This document shows positions 18,483 to 29,600 of a DNA stretch of 64,000 bases, piece after piece. Position 1 is the first letter of the stretch; every line of letters starts with the position of its first letter. This stretch comes from Argyresthia goedartella (lineage: Eukaryota > Arthropoda > Insecta > Lepidoptera > Argyresthiidae), in the NCBI GenBank assembly GCA_949825045.1, contig OX463829.1, positions 9,052,001-9,116,000 on the forward strand, given 5' to 3'. Below the pieces are notes generated by a model, which saw nothing but the letters and a program-made list of their open reading frames with translations, was not told where the DNA came from and ran no database searches. The position numbers were made by a program, and so were the translations under genes.

Positions 18483-19994
18483 TTATTCTGAATCGCTACT
18501 TGAAAAATCAAATGATGAATTGTCGGATTCGCTACTCTCACCAAGGTTGATTACGATTTCTGAATCCATATCAAAATGTCGATAGTATTCTTCTTCTGTC
18601 TTTTGTACATGTCGACAAGTATTACCCCACATCTCTCCATCAATTTGACTTAAACGTTCATTTATTAGTTCCATTATTCCCGTCAAATTTTGGTCGACGT
18701 TATGCGAAGCAATATTTTTTTTTTAAATTCGCCATGCATTTTCTATGGGGTTTAGATCAGGATGATATGGTGGCAGTCGAAGAACTTTTATGCCATATGG
18801 CTGAAGTATGTCATCAATCTTATAACAAATATGGTTTTCTTTGTTTTTTTTTATCAAATCATACAATTCATTTTTTTTTCATATCTAGATTAAAAGCTAT
18901 ATGTTTTTCTGTCAGCCATCTCTGCATTTCTGTTTTTTTGGAATTAGAATTTGGAGCTCTGTCATTTTGAACATTATGGTATGAGGCATTATCAAGCACA
19001 ATTACAGAGTTAGGTGGCAGATTCGGTACAAGACGTTCTTTTAGCCACTTTTCATAGTTTTCTGCGTTCATGTTAGAGTGATAATCACCGGAAACACTAT
19101 TTGCTTTGAATGTCAGTAGTGCGTTAGGAACGAAACCTTGTTCTGAACCAGCATGCACAATGATAATTCTTTGTCCTTTAGACATGTTTCTCTTTAAAGG
19201 TGGTCCATCTTTATTACCCCATCCTTTGTTTTGCACATGACTAGTTAAGATATAGCTCTCATCTGTATATACGATACACCGATTTTCTTGTAAGTATATC
19301 TGAGTAAGTTTTTCAGATAAGAAAACCGTAGTTTTTGGATGTCATGCCGCTGTATAATAACACGTCTGTTATCCACAGTTTTTCGCCATTTGTATCCCAA
19401 CTTTATCAAAGCTGTGCGCAGAGTCGAAATACTTCCATCATAATTAAGTTTCTCTTGAAATATTCTTTTCAACTTTAGCAAGGTAGGTAACTCGTGGTGT
19501 TCTAAATGGTAATTTTGAATAGTTGAAGGTATAACATCAACGTTAAAGTTGTCTAATTCTAACTTCTTTGAACTTTTTTTGCGGTCTTTATGCGGAGATT
19601 TAAATTTAGAGTCAGATTCTTTGCCTTCAGCCAATATATCAGTTATTGTTCTCTCTGATACCCCCACTGCCATTGCTGTTCTTTTCCGTACGCTGTTTAA
19701 ATGTTCACTTAATTTAGATATTAAAATTGGACTTGCACTGCAAACTGGATCACTTACTAGTTGCAATATATCTCTCGCATCTTTTTTCAGAAATTCGTAT
19801 ACCTTAGCAATGGTTTCTCGAGTCTAAAACAATAATACATAAACGTCAACAAGGATATAATATTTCATTTCATTTTAATATTATTTAATTTTTATAGGAA
19901 ATAGAATCATAATAAAAATTTATTATATCTAAATTTAAAATTAACAAATATTTACCTGACTCCTTAAACATTTTCTCCGCGAAGAACTAGACAT
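18483..19994 (-). pseudogene. Intron-bearing Tc1/mariner-superfamily transposase, disabled
   Basis: Minus strand. Exon 1 (19994-19956) codes MSSSSRRKCLRSQ and ends in CAG before GTAAAT. A 132-bp intron ends TTTTAG at 19824, and exon 2 starts at 19823 with TRETIAKVYEFLKKDARDIL in matching phase. It continues through a helix-turn-helix region (VGVSERTITDIL) to the DDE_3-type catalytic core: TDESYI, then IVLDNASYHN, then PPYHPDLNPIENAW. The spacing from the second Asp to Glu is far longer than the 34 of Tc1, with an extra helical insert (EMQRWLTEKHI...). The acidic C-terminus ends FDFSSSDSE. It is broken by a 1-nt shift near 19312, a shift in an A-run near 18870 and an in-frame TAA near 18723. 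All motifs are read directly; the long-spacer subfamily is recalled, not searched. Confidence 0.75.
19824..19955 (-). other. Intron in the transposase gene
   Basis: 132 bp, GTAAAT donor and TTTTAG acceptor on the minus strand, phase 0. The protein motif runs smoothly across the junction only if it is removed. Introns are rare in Tc1-like transposases. Confidence 0.6.
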
Positions 19995-20269
19995 TTTTGT
20001 TAACGACTGTACCCGTAAGAAAAAGCGATAAGAACACGTCTTGCTCGGACGACGACTGCCGCGTCACTGCCACACAAATGAAACCGGTATATTTACAAGC
20101 GCACGCAAGTATCTATACCTACATACCTAACCTCACGTAATACATATAGTTGGGTGTCAACCACGAATTTTAGGTGATCAGATACACCTAACTGGTTTAA
20201 GTGCATATTAACTAGTTAGTAGAAAGATGAAATACCAAAATAAAATAATTCACCAAGTTAAAAACTTTA

Positions 20270-20575
20270 AAAAAAAACAGGATACGAATGAAATATGTTT
20301 TTTGAACATTCCTCATCAAAACTTTTGCTGCACGGAACCACAAACCTAAACGTATATATTTTATATATAGAGTGTATATATTTTTTGTATTTTTTCAAAA
20401 AGCGCTGAATAAATTTTGATAAAATTTGTATGGGGCCACCTCTGAAGTATAATAACCTTCCAATCAAAAGAAGAATCATCAAAATCGGTTCATAATTGAC
20501 GAAATAATCGCGTAACAAACACGCAAAAAACAGACGAATTGAGAACCATTCCTTTTTGAAGTCGGTCGATAATAT
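20270..20575. repeat. Dispersed repeat H, copy 1
   Basis: Matches 40345-40600 in reverse complement over most of its length: the end near CTTTTTGAAGTCGG, a block GGGGCCACCTCTGAAGTAT, and TCATCAAAACTTTTGCTG. No coding frame. Likely an old non-autonomous element. Confidence 0.6.
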
Positions 20576-20612
20576 ATGCTGCTGCTCAAATAAAGTGCCG
20601 TTTAAATAAATA

Positions 20613-21911
20613 CATAGTCAGGTCATAAGTTCTGTCACATGTGCAATATGAAATAATTTAGACATGTTTAATATTTATGTAAACATTTATATAAAATGAA
20701 CTTAATAAAACATAGATTCTTATGGTAATAAAGTTTATTCAAAATGACCCCCGCGATTTTGAATACAGGCCTTTATTCTGCGCGGCCAGTCGTCTATCGC
20801 AGCACGAACGAGGTCCATGTCAATATCGGCGGCTGCCTTTATCAAGGATGCCTTGAGTGACTCCAAATCAGGATGAGGCTTTGAGCAGGCCTTTTCCTCC
20901 AAGTGTTGCCATATCTTGTAATCTAACGGACTCAAATCTGGACTGGAGGAGGGTCAGTCTTCGTGCCGGATGAAGTCGATTTCACGCGCCGCCAGCCAGT
21001 CTTGTGTGCTTTTCGCTCTATGAGCTGGCGCAGAATTTTGTTGGAATACCCAGTGCCTGTTATTAAACATGGTATGAGAAACAGGTTCCACAAGGTTCTT
21101 GAGGACTGCATTTTGATACACAACTGCTTTCGTTTTTACGCCTTTCTCACAAAAATGTACCTCAGTTAAGCCCCAATAAGAGACTCCCAACCAAACCACG
21201 AGCGAGGATGGAAAATGACCTCGTTGGACACGCGGAATACAGTTGCTCGCTTCTTCACTGCTGTGTGCGTACACCTTATCATTTTGTTTATTGTAGCTCT
21301 CTTCCACGGTGAAAATTTTTTCATCCGAAAAAAGAATTTCCCGATGCTTTTTTCCCGCGTACCGCTTCAACAAAGCGCGGCATCTCTTCAGTCTCAGGTC
21401 CATTAAACGAGCGTCCAAACGATGTCCTGTTTTTCTTCGATATGCCCTAAGCCCTAAGTCTTCATTTAACACCCTTTTCACCGTGGTCCTGCTTAACACC
21501 ATCTGAAGGGCCAACAGTTTCTGCTTACGTATGGGATTTCTTTGAATTCGCGCCTTCACAGCTTTTATCACTGCTGGAGTCCTAACAGAGCGAGGGCGAC
21601 CACTTCTTGACCTGTCATCTACTCTAGAGTCTTCATTGTATCCTTTTATGGTACGATAAACGAATCTTTTGGTTATATTCAAATTTTTCAGTAAGTCGAA
21701 AATCTGAATTGGCGCGTAACCGCAACGATGGAACGCAATGACTGCGACACGGTCTTCTTTAAGTGTCCACTCCATATTTAAAAATGAGGAAAATTCTAAA
21801 AAGTACACATTTTTATTTTCATGAAAAATTCGAAATTCGAATTCAATAAACTTTTTTGTGTTCTAAATTCAAAAGATTTTATTGTGTGACAGAACTTATG
21901 ACCTGACTGTG
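20613..21911 (-). mobile_element. DD37D mariner-like element, copy 1
   Basis: Ends CATAGTCAGGTCATAAGTTC (from 20613) and, inverted, CACAGTCAGGTCATAAGTTC (to 21911) are flanked by TA at 20611-20612 and 21912-21913. The 1299-bp element holds one transposase gene on the minus strand (next entry). It is nearly the same as copy 2 at 29601-30909. Confidence 0.92.
20735..21775 (-). pseudogene. DD37D mariner-like transposase, inactivated
   Basis: Same reading as copy 2 but dead in two ways. The second catalytic Asp (position 247 by copy 2 numbering) is Asn (VFQQNSAPAH), and a TGG codon at position 274 is TGA, ending the frame at residue HED just before the third catalytic Asp. The remaining C-terminal frame (20935-20735) is still open. 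About twenty further amino-acid differences separate it from copy 2. The 21808 start adds a short leader absent from copy 2; the MEWTLKEDR start at 21775 is the shared one. Confidence 0.9.
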
Positions 21912-22115
21912 TATAAACATACACATTTACACACAGCCACATACATTGCTTCTGGCCCCACACCAGGATACCCTGTGTCGTGGGAACGAGAAACAGCGAC
22001 GTCACATACATAAACAACCAAGACTTGGGTTTTTTTCTTCCCCCAGCCGGGACTTGAACCCGGGACCTCTCGCTTGGGAAAGCACACCCTCGACCACTAC
22101 ACCACAGAGATCGAC
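21912..22115 (-). repeat. SINE-1 family, near-complete copy
   Basis: On the minus strand a tRNA-like head with a B box (CCCGGGTTCAAGTCCCGG) at about 22048-22065 is followed by the family body and the 3' core (GTGTGGGGCCAGAAGCAATG). The right end of mariner copy 1 directly abuts its 3' tail, so mariner inserted into or beside it. Confidence 0.85.
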
Positions 22116-22829
22116 AAATGTCGTGCTGTTCTGTCAATTCCCATTGACAGTTAGGTCACGTGACTTTTAGTCCACAAATCTAATCGCATACTATTCCTTA
22201 ACATCGACGGCTCCTGATGTAATCTGGGCCACTATCTGGAATGTCCTTCTTCAAGCAGTCCCTCTAAAGGTATCTATGCTTAAAGCCCATGACGTTCCAC
22301 TGCAGCCTAGGAGCCCGGGTTCAGAATCCGCGCCATACGATTGTGAAGTGAACACCCCTGCACCATCAGAGACACAGTCCATCACTATTTTTGTCAACAT
22401 GTTTTTAAATCGCCTGAAAAAGCACTATGTTCCTCTTTCACATCTCGATTTGTACGTTATATACTAATGCTTTAAGTACTTGTTTATGTAGTCTAATATA
22501 CAGGCCTGGAAAACTCAGTACTTCACTTTTAAATTTTCATTTTTTTTCTAAATAATACAAGTGAGAGATTTAAAATAAAAAATGTTTTATAGAAAATTTT
22601 ATCAACTTTCTTCTTCAACTTTCGAGTTCTTTTTATTTTGAAAGTATATCTTATTTAATTAAAAAATATTACAATTGGAGTGGTACTTAGTTTTGCAGGC
22701 CAGTGTATATTATTGTAAAGGTACATAGTTTATTTTTATATATTTATGTATTCAGTAGTTGATGTTCTAGATATTTAAATATATATTATATACATAGATG
22801 GTTATTTTGATTAATCCATACTTAATAAT
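22116..22829. other. No gene seen
   Basis: Short unsupported frames only. AT-rich with T-runs near 22540. Confidence 0.45.
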
Positions 22830-22985
22830 GGCAACAAATACAATGATCACCAAAACATTTTTTTCCTACCCAAAATGGATAAATGAACACCAAAAGTTGC
22901 AAAAAATATCAGGGCAAAATACTGCGGTAGCTCTTAGGTGAAGGGTAAAGCGGGTGAGCGAAGCGAAGCCCCCTTTATCCTTTAG
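22830..22985 (+). mobile_element. Core-module MITE, end type D, truncated
   Basis: Left end has AATGATCACCAAAA and ATAAATGAACACCAAAA, then the core GCGGTAGCTCTTAGGTGAAG and the hairpin arms AAGGGTAAAGCGGG and CCCCCTTTATCCTT. The right end is missing after 22985. Confidence 0.65.
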
Positions 22986-23104
22986 CTTTCATATTGAAAT
23001 AAGCCTATAAATTAATTGTTGCCGGTTTTCCATTGATGGAGAAACGGCTGCGGCTGCCGTTTGACGGTAGGTGACTTCCAGGATTCATTACTTAAGTAAT
23101 ATTA

Positions 23105-23305
23105 CCATAAACATATTTTTTTATATAAAAGCACCTACATTGCTTCTGGCCCGACACCAGGATACCTTGTATCCAACCAGAAACAGCGACGTCACACACA
23201 TATAAGCATCCAATACCTAGAGATTTTTTTCTTCCTTCCAAGGCGGGATTCGAACGCGGGACCTCTCGCAGCGCATCGAACCGCACCGCCACAGAGGTCG
23301 TTATT
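23105..23305 (-). repeat. SINE-1 family, near-complete copy
   Basis: Minus strand: tRNA-like head with B box (CGCGTTCGAATCCCGCC) near 23243, body with GACGTCGCTGTTTCTGG, and 3' core. Good overall match to the copies at 21912 and 50863. Confidence 0.85.
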
Positions 23306-25337
23306 GATATATGAATTCGCACTTAAAATAAGTGGGCAAATAACTTCAGACATGACGAATGGCGCCGTATTTGTCAAACACAGACCAAGTCGGGCCAAAT
23401 AAATAGCTTCGTTGTCTGGACAAACTTTTATAGTTCTGTTTTCTTCAAACGCTTGGCAACAAATATTCAAGACTGACACTTATTCGAAAGTTATGACAGA
23501 ACCGATCGCTAGAAAGTTTTCGCAGGAAAGCGGAAAGCTATGGCAGAGTAGATACGGTTTTACGTTACCAATTTACAATAGCAGTTTGGAGAAGCTAGAG
23601 GAACATTTTTGTAGGTTGATGATGATATAGATAGCGCATCAATACCTGAAACAAACAAAAACATCGTTTAAACCACATGATCATGATTCCAAAAAACAAT
23701 GCAGATTATTTATTATGCAAAAAGTTACACTCATACTAAAGATACTTCAGTGGCTCCCACATTAGGACCAGCCTGTGTCGTGTGATCACTGTTGCATTGC
23801 TTACTATGAAATGTAATAATATTCTTTGGCAATATATCCTTATAATTTTTGCATCATAGATAAACATATAAAAGGAAACACCTAAATAATAAAATACTCG
23901 AATGCCGAACAGACTTCACGCTAAATTCGTATTTGAGCTAATATTCGTATCAATAAATGTTGTTTTTATTAGCATAACTTCGTTCCGCACCGCTTCACTC
24001 CACTCCGGGTTTGCTTCTTCTAAGTTTCAACCTAACTTAAAACCCGATTGAAATTTTGTCACAATAACCTACTCTAGCCAATCATTTATTGGCCAAAATA
24101 ATAATATGTTAAACATCCATGAGACAACTCAAAAGTTGTCCTACAGAAAGTATAATAAAAGCTTGTTATGCCAACCAAGTCAGTAGACCGAAGGCTTGTT
24201 AAAAGAAAGTACTAAAGCCATTAAAGTTATGACAAACTCATTATACGAATAAAAAATAGGATACACAAAAAGATGCCGAGGCAAAAGGATACCGTGTCGT
24301 GACTACCTGTAGGCAGATGTACCATTTGAAGTTAGAATAACATTGAAGAATGATGCCGAATGTCTTCTTCAAGGCACCGCATGAAATGTTCATACTAAAC
24401 TACGCATTCTGACGTCACTCGCTTACAGATTACGTTTTACCTCCCCCCACCCCGCAAGCTCGTAAAGCTGAATTGTCAATTTAAATTTAATCCACTTTAC
24501 GGCTTGGGGGTGGAATTCGTCGCGTATTCATACAGTGCTCGGTTATTTATTTCATGCCAAATTACATTTTCATGACGGTAGTGGGTACAATTGTGAATAC
24601 TATACAGGGGGCAGCAGGATAAGGATTTGTTGGTCTGTTCTAATAGGCTAGCCCGGGCAAGAGAAAGCTGTACATTGTTCAGGGACTTGATAATTTAGTC
24701 AATAGGCCAGCTTCATGTCACGCCAAATGGAGTATTGTTAAGCACTACACATATTTGTGAATGAGAGAGGTGGCGCCATCTAGTAGATCAATACAACCAT
24801 CAATCAATATTATCAATAAGACAGCTAGCTCCATCTGTCTTCCAAGTGAAAGTTGTTTGGAGTTGTTATCCCCAAAAAACCCCTTGTCCTTATATTACAG
24901 TGTTTTCAGATACTGGCCCTACACTAGCTTAGCCTATGTCGTGGGATTTTATTTAAATTTTCCTCCCTTATCAACCATTCCATCTAAGTTGTCCATCAAA
25001 TTAAACATCAAACTGTCCAAGTTGAAAGTCCGAGAGACATTACCCAGGGGATATGTTCTTTATAGGTTGTTGTCTTGTTATTAATTCATAAGCTTTGTAA
25101 GCTTTCCTTTATCATACTTTGTGTGCAGTAGGTAGTCCTTAATGAGAGAAGGATGAGGATTGGTGCTGTAGAAAAAAGGAGCATGTAAGACTAGCAGTGT
25201 GGCAATGTGGACAGAGCATGATAAGTATGATGATAAAGTCCTTATTCTATAGGTACATATGGTTTCTTTTTTAACAAGTCTTATATTTCAAAAGTTTACG
25301 CACAAAAATTCAGTCATTCCTCCGCAGGACATTTTGC
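23306..25337. other. No gene; two short SINE-core fragments
   Basis: Reverse complements of 23745-23775 and 24910-24945 both carry a CACGACAYAGGCT..CTAGTGT-like core, the 3' module of the SINEs in this window. A CCCCCCACCCCGC patch lies at 24441. Nothing coding is supported. Confidence 0.5.
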
Positions 25338-25585
25338 AGTCCGCCCAGTCCTTAAGCATCTATCTGAAGACATACAACCACAGCCTCTTCATTTATCCAA
25401 GGGTCCTAGGTTCGAGTCCCGGTGGGGGCAAATATTTGTTTGATGAGAACGGATGTTTGTACCCTAGTCATGGTTGTTTATCTTAGTATAATATTTATCT
25501 ATATAAGTATGCATATCGTTGTCTAGTAACCAAGATACAGGGAATTCTAGTTTGGGGCTAGATCAATGTGTGTAAATAGTGTTCA
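25338..25585 (+). repeat. SINE-2 family, old copy
   Basis: Head degraded but B box present (TAGGTTCGAGTCCCGG near 25408). Body AAATATTTGTTTGATGAGAA and GTACCCTAGTCATGGTTGTT, 3' end AGATACAGGGAATTCTAGTT then TGGGGCTAGA. A cleaner copy is at 62925. Its 3' end is clearly related to that of SINE-1. Confidence 0.8.
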
Positions 25586-25599
25586 AGGTATTATTACAT

Positions 25600-25837
25600 A
25601 GCGTCACGCCTTTTCCCTTACGGGGTGGCAGAGGCACAATTGTGCCCACTTTGAGCCAGTTATGCAATACTCCATTTTGCGTGACAGGGGGCTAGCCCAT
25701 CGCCGCAGCTATGGTGTAATGAAGGTTTCCTCACGATGTTTAAGATAAATTAATTACCTCATAGGTACATGGTCAGGAATCGAACCTGCATCTCCTCTAT
25801 GAGAAGCAAGCGTGAAACCCATTAGACCACGGAGTTC
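25600..25837 (-). repeat. SINE-3 family, full copy with tRNA-like head
   Basis: On the minus strand the head (A-box region GTGGTCTAATGGGTTTCAC, B box GGTTCGATTCC) leads into GTGAGGAAACCTTCATTACA, AGCTGCGGCGATGGGCTAGC, CCCTGTCACGCAAAATGG, GTGGGCACAATTGTGCC and GGGAAAAGGCGTGACGC. Headless relatives lie at 41728, 45681, 51990, 55507 and 61783. Confidence 0.85.
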
Positions 25838-25879
25838 TTCAAGGTATTATTATTATTATATTTTCCCCACCACACGTGA

Positions 25880-26010
25880 TTCAGTATGAGAACTCAAACT
25901 CAAACTCAAACTCAAAAGTACTTTATTACTGTAGATATTTACATATGCTTAGCATACGTCATTTTTTGCCTCTTCTCTACATTGGACCACTGTGGGAGAT
26001 GTATGAGAAC
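25880..26010 (-). mobile_element. LINE 3' tail
   Basis: A CAAACT hexamer run at 25889-25915 (TTTGAG repeats on the minus strand) abuts AGTACTTTATTAC, the mirror of a LINE 3' end with AATAAAGTACT and terminal tandem repeats. The next 100 bp contain a 'cattggaccactgtgggag' stretch also found near 28105 and 47185. Confidence 0.55.
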
Positions 26011-26302
26011 ACGACGAAAGTGTTTTCCATGTTCACAATGGCATTTCTGGGCAACGAACGCTCACTATACCGTAGAAACTGTGAATAATGGATGCGGCCA
26101 CATACGCCCCCCCCCCCCCGCTCACCCCGCCACCCCCGCGGTCCACACGTGGGATAATGTTCAGTATGAATCGGAGTACTGAGCCGGTGCGAAAAATGTG
26201 CGGCGACAGCCATGTAATAAGGCCATTTATAAAGATCATTCAGTCAGCCCACACCTATGCTATGATATCTGATATGGGCTTACGTCATCTATACGAGGCG
26301 AT

Positions 26303-26544
26303 ATTTAATGAGCTGACCATATTTTGGGGAATGATAGTACCCATCATTATGAACAACTTTCCCCAAGAAACATATGGTCGCAACGAAAAAACTTTTGGGT
26401 TTCCCACAGTAACTTGAAATCAGCTGATCGGGTCAATGTACTGAGGGGCGATAATTTTTTCAATTGCGACCATATGTTTCCTAGGGAAAGTTGTTCATAA
26501 TAATGGTTACTATCATTCCCCAAAATATGGTCAGCTAATTAAAT
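26303..26544. repeat. Long-hairpin element
   Basis: Inverted arms of about 88 bp (26303-26391 and 26457-26544), sharing AGCTGACCATATTTTGGGGA and GCGACCATATGTTTC, are separated by a loop of about 65 bp. Arms keep most but not all bases. AT-rich flanks prevent a sure target-duplication call. Typical of a foldback MITE. Confidence 0.8.
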
Positions 26545-27582
26545 GTCAGTATACGAATGTCTGAAACTTAAACCTAACGAAACTTTTTATCAACAAAATA
26601 ATTCTAAAATACTTTTCCTATATGGTATTGCAGAGCGTCGGTCGTTAAGATTGAAGACTGTTTGGGCCAAGATAAATGAATGAAATAATGTTTAATTCAG
26701 GCTTCGTATACTCATAATAAAATTAATTTAAATACGAGAATTGAAAACATTCACTTGCACTACAGCATGGACAAAAGATGAAAGCTGCGACTTATTTTCA
26801 GTTGCAACAAACAGAAAACCGTTTCAGGAACAAAAATGTAGACTAAACAAACGGAACAAACGGTCACGCATTCAGTATTCAGCCACAACCTTCGTGGAAT
26901 TATGACATCAACATTAAACTAAAACCGACATAATGAATGTCACCCTCGACGCTAATTTCCAACCGACAGTTAGAACTGAATTTTCCACGGTGTTTTGTAG
27001 CGAAAAGTACTGTTCAGTACAATTAGACACGCCACCACCGAATGGAGGAAAATGTATCCAACGAACTCGTAGCAAATGGTAAGGGAAACAAATATAATGT
27101 TCACCAATATTAATTTACACTACCGAATTGGTCTGTGCCACCATCGACTTCTTCACTTACGACAAGGAATGATTAAATATCCTCAAATCTTGGGAGTTTT
27201 CCAGATCCTCCAGAAGATACAGAGAATATTTGTAGCATGAAATACAAGCAGCAAGTTACTGAGGAAGAAAAAAAAACTTGTTTAAAGAATTGCTTTATGT
27301 GTTGAATGTTTAAATGTACATCAAATTTAATGCTCCCATGTAGTTTCACAGAACCGTATTGGCCACTTTCTGTCCGCATACTAAAGAGAGATTTGTGAAG
27401 TCATAACTTTCTAATACAACCTGCAGCCGAGGCGAAGAGGAGCGGAGTTTAGTATAAAATAGGGGGTGGATTTTGATAAACATTTGAATTTGAGAAACAT
27501 TGATGAAGTAGATAACCTAAATCTGGGATGAAAATGTATTTTTTGTATGTGACTTTTTACTTAATTTGATGAACAGTTAAGC
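26545..27582. other. No gene seen
   Basis: No supported frame or repeat, aside from a possible continuation of the hairpin element's flanks. Confidence 0.45.
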
Positions 27583-27905
27583 CTAGGCCAAAAATAAACA
27601 TGGCGTAGAGCCTTTTCGTGCGGGGAGCAACATCTGGCCGAGACGGGTACTGGATGGGTGTCCGTTTCTATGTGGCATTTGTTTCGGACGCTTCCGTGTT
27701 TCGGATGACACGTTAAGCTGTAGGTCCCGGCTGCTATCGCTACTTGGTGGTAGTACCAGTAAAGCTTGATAACTTCTGAGTGCCACTATCCCGACACCCC
27801 TCCATCAACTCGCACTGAGCCAGAGCGTGGTGGAGTATGACTCACTCTTACTCGTATCCAGATAAGGACTCGTGCCTCTCGGTGAGGACATAAATGGGCT
27901 ACATT
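27583..27905 (+). repeat. Dispersed arthropod-type repeat
   Basis: Contains AAATAAACATGGCGTAGAGC, GGGGAGCAACATCTGGCCGA and CGGATGACACGTTAAGCTGT followed by a GTCCCGGCTG block. I recognise this module as a recurrent tail of non-LTR elements in arthropod genomes. No coding frame here. Confidence 0.45.
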
Positions 27906-28089
27906 TAATATTATTATCACTATTATGTCTGTTTTGTGTAGTTTGTACTAAATTATAAATATAACGAAATTATAAATTACATTTTATACAGATCCGTTTT
28001 TATCCGCGGGCGGGATTCCAACCCTTACAACTTGTGAGATAGAGCTTCAAAATCTAAGTTTATTTTCTGTAAATATCAAAATATATTAA

Positions 28090-28165
28090 GAAAACGTAAT
28101 TTATTGCCTCTTCTCTACATATGACCACTGTGGGAGGAGTACGGCAAATAAACTCCAACAGACTG
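28090..28165. repeat. LINE 3' UTR fragment
   Basis: TTGCCTCTTCTCTACAT and GACCACTGTGGGAGGAG repeat the sequence at 25968 and, more loosely, 47170. Confidence 0.45.
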
Positions 28166-29076
28166 ATGTTGAGAGATCTCTTTCAAAAATGGGCAGTGTG
28201 TAACCAATATTATAATCAATTACTATATAATATGCAGCAATAAATAACTACAAAATTATTAGATGAGTTAGATTAACACCACGCACTCGAGTTGACTTCA
28301 ACTAAAACACGTACGCCGTGCAACGATTAAGTACCTTGAAAAGTCTCTTGATGCTTTGTTTTCCACAGACGCAAACGAGAAGAACCATTAACAAGTTAGA
28401 GCTTATCCTCTGATAGACTTCTTAACCTCAGATGCACGGGTGGGTAGCAAAAGAATCCGATGAACCAATGCAATTTACAAAGGAGACAAACCGCACGTGA
28501 CCCTTTGCACCTGTAGTTGCCGACGTAACAGAACCGCCTCAAGCCTGCTCTAATGGTGTTTACTTTCAATGAGGCCCGAGGGCGGGATGTTTGCCTTCAG
28601 AAAGAGGCAGCGCAGAATAGGATGGGAAGAAAGATACAACATATATTCAATCCATCTTAACGTGGCCAGAAAAGTAACAAAAGTCGATATTCCTAAACGA
28701 TCACTCGATATAGGTTACCAAATTCAGATTTAGACACTACTTTAAACACAAATACATGAGATTTCACTATAAATAATTCTGCTAAAAATAACATATATTC
28801 CCAAAATACGATCGAAAATTTGCACAAGTATTAGCTAAATAAGACATTTAGTTTGACATTTCGTTTCGGTCGTTATTTGAGATGGACAACGAAGTGAATT
28901 AATGAAATACGCGGGAACGAAGTTGTATGTAACTAAATTTCAAAATATATTTTCATCAGCCAATAGATATTAAAATGTGTGTCTGTATTTTCTTTATTGT
29001 TTCCTAACGACACCTGAATGAATGAAAAACCAAATGAATCATTAAAATTTTGTGGTTTGAAATTTATATATTTTTA
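28166..29076. other. No gene seen
   Basis: No paired ends or motif-bearing frame found. Confidence 0.45.
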
Positions 29077-29442
29077 AGTCACCGTAAGATTGACAAACCG
29101 TAAGTTTATAATCTAACTTTCTTTTCTCGTTAGTTTACAAACTATCCAAAAAAGTAAACGGAACTGCTTTCGATATGACGTGTTAGTTTATAATAAAACC
29201 GTTAAATTGTGACCTGGTTTAAACTTGAATTGCAAAGGAAATACCAGGGCAAACACTGCGGTAGCTTAGCTGACGACTATAAGAGTAGGTGACGACTATA
29301 AGAGGCGAGCGCAGCGAAGCCCCCGAATAGTCTTCGTGTTAGATTGACAGATAAGAACAAAAGAAAGGCAAATTCTAAACCCTGTCGGTCTGGTTTATAA
29401 TTTGTCGATAGTTTACAAACTATGACAAACTTACGGTGACTA
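29077..29442 (+). mobile_element. Core-module MITE, end type A, complete
   Basis: Ends AGTCACCGTAAG (29078) and CTTACGGTGACT (to 29440) are inverted, with sub-terminal palindromes such as AGTTTACAAACT near both ends. The centre has ACTGCGGTAGCTTAG, a GACTAT/ATAGTC stem around GCGAGCGCAGCGAAGCCCCC, and GTAAGAACAAAAGAAA. A GTGACGACTATAAGAG half-stem is duplicated in tandem (29271-29303). Confidence 0.75.
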
Positions 29443-29600
29443 TATATATATATATTAAAACATTTGATACATAATTTTAACACAGGTTGTGAAATTAAAT
29501 CAATCTAAAACTCATTCATCATTTGCCGGTCGACTATGTTAGTCATATTTTCACGTAATGTTAAGATAAGTTGACGACCGTCACAGATATGGTATATTTA

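Noticed and set aside
25600..25837. tRNA gene
   Set aside because: Same reason: the tRNA-like head is fused to the SINE-3 body.
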